Source: Clostridiales bacterium (GTDB lineage: Bacteria; Bacillota; Clostridia; Lutisporales; Lutisporaceae). Taken from it: a stretch of 16,730 nt of DNA. Every line of letters begins with the position of its first letter. Positions within the stretch are counted from its first letter, which is position 1. The notes under the pieces were generated by a model. The model searched no databases. It worked only from the letters and a program-made list of their open reading frames with translations, and was not told the origin of the DNA. The stretch is from NCBI GenBank assembly GCA_012522255.1, contig JAAYKT010000268.1, positions 1 through 16,730 on the forward strand, given 5' to 3'. The position numbers and the translations under genes are program-made. This document shows positions 10,301 through 16,300 of this stretch, one piece after another.

Positions 10301-13300
10301 AATCCAACAACCAATATGCGGTTATTGCCTGCACCCAACTCTGTTTTGTGGTGCCACATAACAGTTTGAAAATTCAATACCTGACCTCCGCTGCTTGTGC
10401 TGTCGACAAACATCTGTGTACCGCTGTTTGGGTTCATAACCAGGGCGCCGGTAGACTCCGCAGGAGACATATACTGTATAGATGAGTCACAAATGGCATT
10501 GCCATTTGTGGCTTTAAATTTCAAAATCTCTGTGCCCCCGATATCACCTATCACATCAAGGAATACCCTTATGGTCGTTTCACCGCCTGCCAGTTCGGAA
10601 GCCAAATCTTCTCTAATGTTATCATTTTTCTTGAGGGACTTTATGGATACTGCAACATTGGATTCTAAAGAATCACCTCTTTCAAATATGAGGCTAAGGC
10701 TGTCCGGCGTCAAGGGCAATAGCTCATTATTGACTATCTTGCTGTAAACCCGTTCACTAAAGGTTATATCCACAAAGCTGTTATCCGGAGCCAGCGCTTC
10801 CGATATAAAATGGGGCGGAGAAGTATCCTCTGCCATATCACATTGATTTGCATCGTTATCCCCCCAGGCAGCTATTTTACCGGTAACGTCAATAGCAATA
10901 TTAAAGAAGGCACCTGCGGAAACTGCCGCCGTTTGATATATTGAGAAATGAGGAGGCTTGCCGCTTTGCCCCTTGCTGTTATCCCCCCACGCCGTTATTT
11001 TTCCTCCGCTGCTTAGTGCAAGGGCGTGGTGATATCCTGCCGATACGGCTTTTACCGTTTCCCAACTATTATCCATGTTTAAAGGCGATATATCGCACTG
11101 ACCATCCCTATTGTCTCCCATAGATATAACTTCATAAGGCCCCATCCTGAATATAGAAAAATCTTCCCCGGCGGCAAGGAATCTCATACCGGATATATCG
11201 TTAAACGCCACTTTTCCTAAAACGCCGTATTGCCCGAAATGATTATCTCCCCATGCAACAACAGTGCCGTCGCTTTTTAAAGCAAGGGAATGATGGCCTC
11301 CTGCTTCAATCTGTATGACATCAGAAAGACCCAGGGGAACCTGGCATTGCTGATAAAAGTTATCTCCCCAGGCATAAACTTTACCATCATAATCCAAGGC
11401 AAGGGTATGATATCCCCCCGCCGATATCTCCTTTATATTTCTTAGACCATAGGGAATATTGCATTGCCCGTAGTAATTATCTCCCCAAACCGCGACGGTA
11501 CCATCGCTTTTTAACGCAACGGAATGATGATACCCCGCAGAAACCTGCATGGCCGTACCCAGGTCCTCCGGCACATCTGTTTTGCCGTCGGCGTTGCTGC
11601 CCCAGGCAAGCACAGTGCCATTCTCTTTAATTGCCAGACCGTGCTGCCAGCCTGCGCTGATCCTATTTCCCAGGCTGTCTTCCATTTGTTCTCGAAAAAG
11701 TTTAAAGTCAATTACGCCTTTTTGGTTGCTCAACAAGCTGCTTAACAAAGTACCATCACCTTTTGATGTATATACGCTATATCCTGTAGCCGGCATGATC
11801 TCTATTGTCTCAGTGCCGTTAGGCGTACCCTTTATATCTAAAAATACTCTAATCTTCTCGTCTCCCGGTTCCGCCGGAGCTGCCTTTTCCGGATCGGTGT
11901 TATCATCACCGGGCCTGCCAATTTTTTTAATGCTGATATCATAGACAAAGGGGCTTTTATCTTTATAAATCAGCTTCAGGTCTTCCTTTTTCAAGGGGCC
12001 CGTTTGACCATAGATGCCTAACCTCTCCCCTGAGTTTTCTATGACGATATCCAAATATGTATTCTCGTCAAAGCCGGGAAAAACCAAAAGCTCATTTGCG
12101 TAAATGCTTACGGAAGAAAAAGTATTCTTGCTGGTCCATATTTCAGCACTGCCATTTTCACGGATAACGGAATAAATATCGTCCCCGGCGGATATGGCAA
12201 TAATATCGTCCAATTCCTTTAATCCCTCAGGGATATCCATAACATTACCGTTTATATCATAAAGAAAAGCTCTTTTATCGTTTTTAAGCACCATATAACC
12301 GGCATTGCCTGCGGATACAGCCGCCACATCGTTGAGGTCTTCCGGCAGTTTCACATTGCCCCAGCCAAAAGCGGTGCCGTCATCTTTTACTGCCAGAGAA
12401 TAGCCGTTCCCCGCTGCAATGGCTTTTACATTCATGAGACCGCTGGGGCGGCCACATATATCTCCGCCTATGGAACCGTCTTTATATAAAATCAGCCAAT
12501 GATCGTCATCCCCTGCTGAAAAGGAAACAATGGGCTCAGGGGTCTGATCCACAAATTTCTCTAAGACTCCATCCTTTGTAAAGCGTCCTATTGTGGCATC
12601 CCCAAGAAGCACATATGCGGTGGAATGACCGGCATCTATTGCCCTTACACCGGAAAGCCCATCGGGTATCTTTATATCACCCCAGCCTTCCACAGTCCCG
12701 TCTCTTTTTAAAGCAAGTCCAAAGCCGCTTCCCGCGGCAACGGCTATGGCATTCTTAACGCCGGTTTTGGGGAAGAAAGAATGGATAGGGGCAGCAACTT
12801 CACCGTTATTTTTAAGCACCAGAGCTTCGGAGTTACTGTTTGAAATATATATATCGGACATCCATCCAAAAGGCTCGATACCGCTGCTTTCGGACTGGGT
12901 CCAGGATACGGGATATAGGCTCAACGGTTTTATCGGTTCAGTTGCACAGGACACGGATACGGGGACACCTATTTCAGAAAAAATTATTCCATCTTTGACA
13001 GGCCTGATTTCAATGGTTTCTTGGCCGCTGGGTACACCTGTGACCTCTAAAAAGAATCTGAGTATTCTTTCGTTGCCAACAAGTTCTCTTGCATCACTTT
13101 CCACAGAGCTGTTGTTTTGTTTTATGGATTTTATTTTTACATCTTTTGCGGTACCGCCGTTTTTGCTAAACACCATATCAAAGTCCCAGTTGTATATTTC
13201 TCTCCCGCTTGCGTTTAGTCCATAGCTGTAAGCAACATCCACATATCTGTTGTAATCACCCATTTTTGCGCTTTCCACCACTGTCAAAGTATTCCTAAGT

Positions 13301-16300
13301 TTTACGGCGTTGGTGGTCATTATATCGGTATTAAGTTTTCCGAATGAATTGTAAATGAAGCTATTACCGCGGGTTTTAACCTCCATCGTCTCTTTTCCAT
13401 CAGGCAAATTATCTGTTTCGATATGAAAACGAATGGCTTCCTCCCCTCCGCTTATGGGTGCGTTGTCTTTTCCTGAAATATAAGATATTTTTGCAAAATC
13501 TGCGTTGCCCCCGTTTTTATTAAATATAAGCTCAAATAGTTCCGGGTAAACTCCATAAGTCAATTCAGAATCGCCATAAATTCCTGCATTAAACTCTACG
13601 TCTATATATTGTCCTTCGCCTTCTATGCTTGCTGCAGAAACGAATATGATACGGGGTTTTGGTCTGCTTATGGGTACTGTTATTGTTTGCTCCTCCGATG
13701 CCACATTATATGTGGAATAAACGGGATATTCGCCTCTCAGCTTTATCTCAATGGTTTCTGCCCCCTTTGATTCGCCTTCGGTTTTAAGGAAAATCCTTAA
13801 AACCTTTTCCCCTCCTGTGGGTGGGAATTCCCATGGACTCTTCCCAAGACTCCAATTGTTAAGAATCATCCGTTTGCCGACGGGAATAGATTCATCTCCA
13901 TTCATAGTCACAACAAATGGCTGGGGCGGTACGCCGCCCATATACATGTCATATACGCCTGTATTAAAGGTTATGTCAATGTATTTGTTATCCTCATCTA
14001 TATCCCAAGAAATGATTTTAGGATAATAGGAATTCATAAGGAGCTTACCGGTAGTTTGCGATGAATCCATGGCATTTCCGGATGATGAAAAAATTGATTG
14101 CCCGTCTGTGGGACCAATCTCTATGGTTTCTGACCCCTGCGGCGTGCCGTCCCAATTAAGAAAGATCCTTATTATCTTTTCACAACCGATTAAATTAGAT
14201 GCTCCTTCATCAGTCACGGCATCAGTCTTTTTTACCGATTTAATGGTCACAGCTGACACGTTGCCCCCATTTTGGTTAAAGGTTAAATCGAAGTTACTTG
14301 TGGTAACCGGGGCGATATGTCCATTGTCCCCGTATACACCCGTGCTAAAGGCTATATCAATATACCAATTATCTTCGGATAGCAAAGCGGAGGTAATCAG
14401 GGGAGCCGGATTAGCAAAATTGATGATATCAGGGGTTTTAAATCCAGAGTATCCCTTTATATCAAAAATATGGCCATCCTTTGGCACTATAATTATTTTT
14501 TCTCCACCTATGGGTTTACTCTCAAAATCAAGGAAAAACCTGAGCTCGGATTCCCCGCCTGACAGTTGAGATGCACTTTCTGCCGTATATCCATCAGTCT
14601 TTGTAACAGCTTTGATGCCCAAATCATATAAGGGGCTGTCCGGGCCGGGAAAATATATCAGATCAAAGTTGGAGGCTTTCACCCCTTCTGTGCAATTTTT
14701 ATCACCATAAATGTCTTTATTAAACACTATATCCACATAGCTGTTATCATAAGCCATTTGTGTCGATAACATTTTTATCCGCATATCCTTTACAGGAATA
14801 TAACCGGTAGTCCAGCCTGACTTTAACGGCGAACCTGACAGACCGTATATCTGATTTTCGCCGGATGAGGATATAATTTCAAAACCATTGCTGCCGTCGG
14901 GAGTAATTTCATATATAAAGAATAACCTAAGGGCTGTCTCACCACCTTGCAAAGTAGAAGCTTCATTCTCATTCTCGCTGTCCGACTGCTTTACGGAGGA
15001 TATCTTCACTCCCGGATAATCATATCTGAATTTAAAGAAGTCTGCCGTGACGGGGGTCGCACCGTCCGGTGCACCATATACCCCTGCGTTGAAACGCAAA
15101 TCCAGATAGCTGTTATCTTCCGCAAATACAGCATTAATAAATTTCAAAGGCGTATTCATAAGCCTTATGGGTTTTACATATTTATCCTCGGGAATAGCCC
15201 GACCTTCTTTATCAAATATAGAATTGGCTTTTTTATCAATGGCAATAGTTTCATTGCCGTTGGCCGTGCCTAAAGTGCTCAAGAATACACGGACTGTTTC
15301 CTCGCCGCCCGCAAGGTCCGATGCTATGCTTTCCTTTACCCCATCCGTCTTTTTCACGGACTTGATGTTGGCGCTGAGCATGCTGCCCCCATTGCGGTTA
15401 AAGGTTAGTATAAAGCTATCTGTGGTAACCGGCAAAGTATGTTCGTCATTTCCGTATACACCGGTGCTGAAAGTGACATCGACGAAGCTGCAATCATCAG
15501 AAGTCTTCTCCGAGATAATTTTCGGAAAAGGATAAAGAGGCATAAGACCTGTCGTTTCTTCATTTTCTATTGGTTTTCCCAAATCTGAAAATATATGATT
15601 TCCTCCGTCAAAGGAAGGGATAATTTCAATAGTTTCGCCGCCCCCGGCTGATGGTTCAAGCCTTAGGAAAAGTCGCAAGGTTTTCTCGCCGCCTTGTAAA
15701 ACTGATGCCTCAGCGTAACCCTCACTATCGGGACTTTTTACATCAGTAATGCTTACTAAATATGTGTCGCCCCCGTTTTGATCCACTAAAACCTCAAAAC
15801 CCAAAATTCCCACTCCTAAGCTACGGTTTGAATCTCCATAAACCCCCATATTAAAGTCAATATCGATATAGCTATTATCCCTTGCCAGCCGCGCAGCGAC
15901 TATTTGGGGGGAAGGGGCAGTAAGGCTGATTGCTTTTGTAGCTTGATCTGCTGGAATGGGATTTCCCGAGTCGCTATAAGGGGGGTGCTCATAATTAGGG
16001 CTTAGCTTTATGGTCTCTTCACCACTGACAGTACCGGATATATTGAGGAAAAACCGCAATACCGTTTCCCCGCCCGTAAGTTCGGATGAATTCGCTTCGG
16101 TGGCATCATCACTCTTCTTAACAGATTTTATTGTAACATTTGACGCTGTCCCATCGTTTTGATTAAAATCCAAAATGAAATCATCAGCTGTTGTAGGTTT
16201 AGTGTGCTCCTTGTCCCCATATACCCCAATATTAAAAAATACGTCTAAATAGCTCATATCTTTTGATAAGGAAGCTGAGACTATCCTTAGTTTGCTATTT

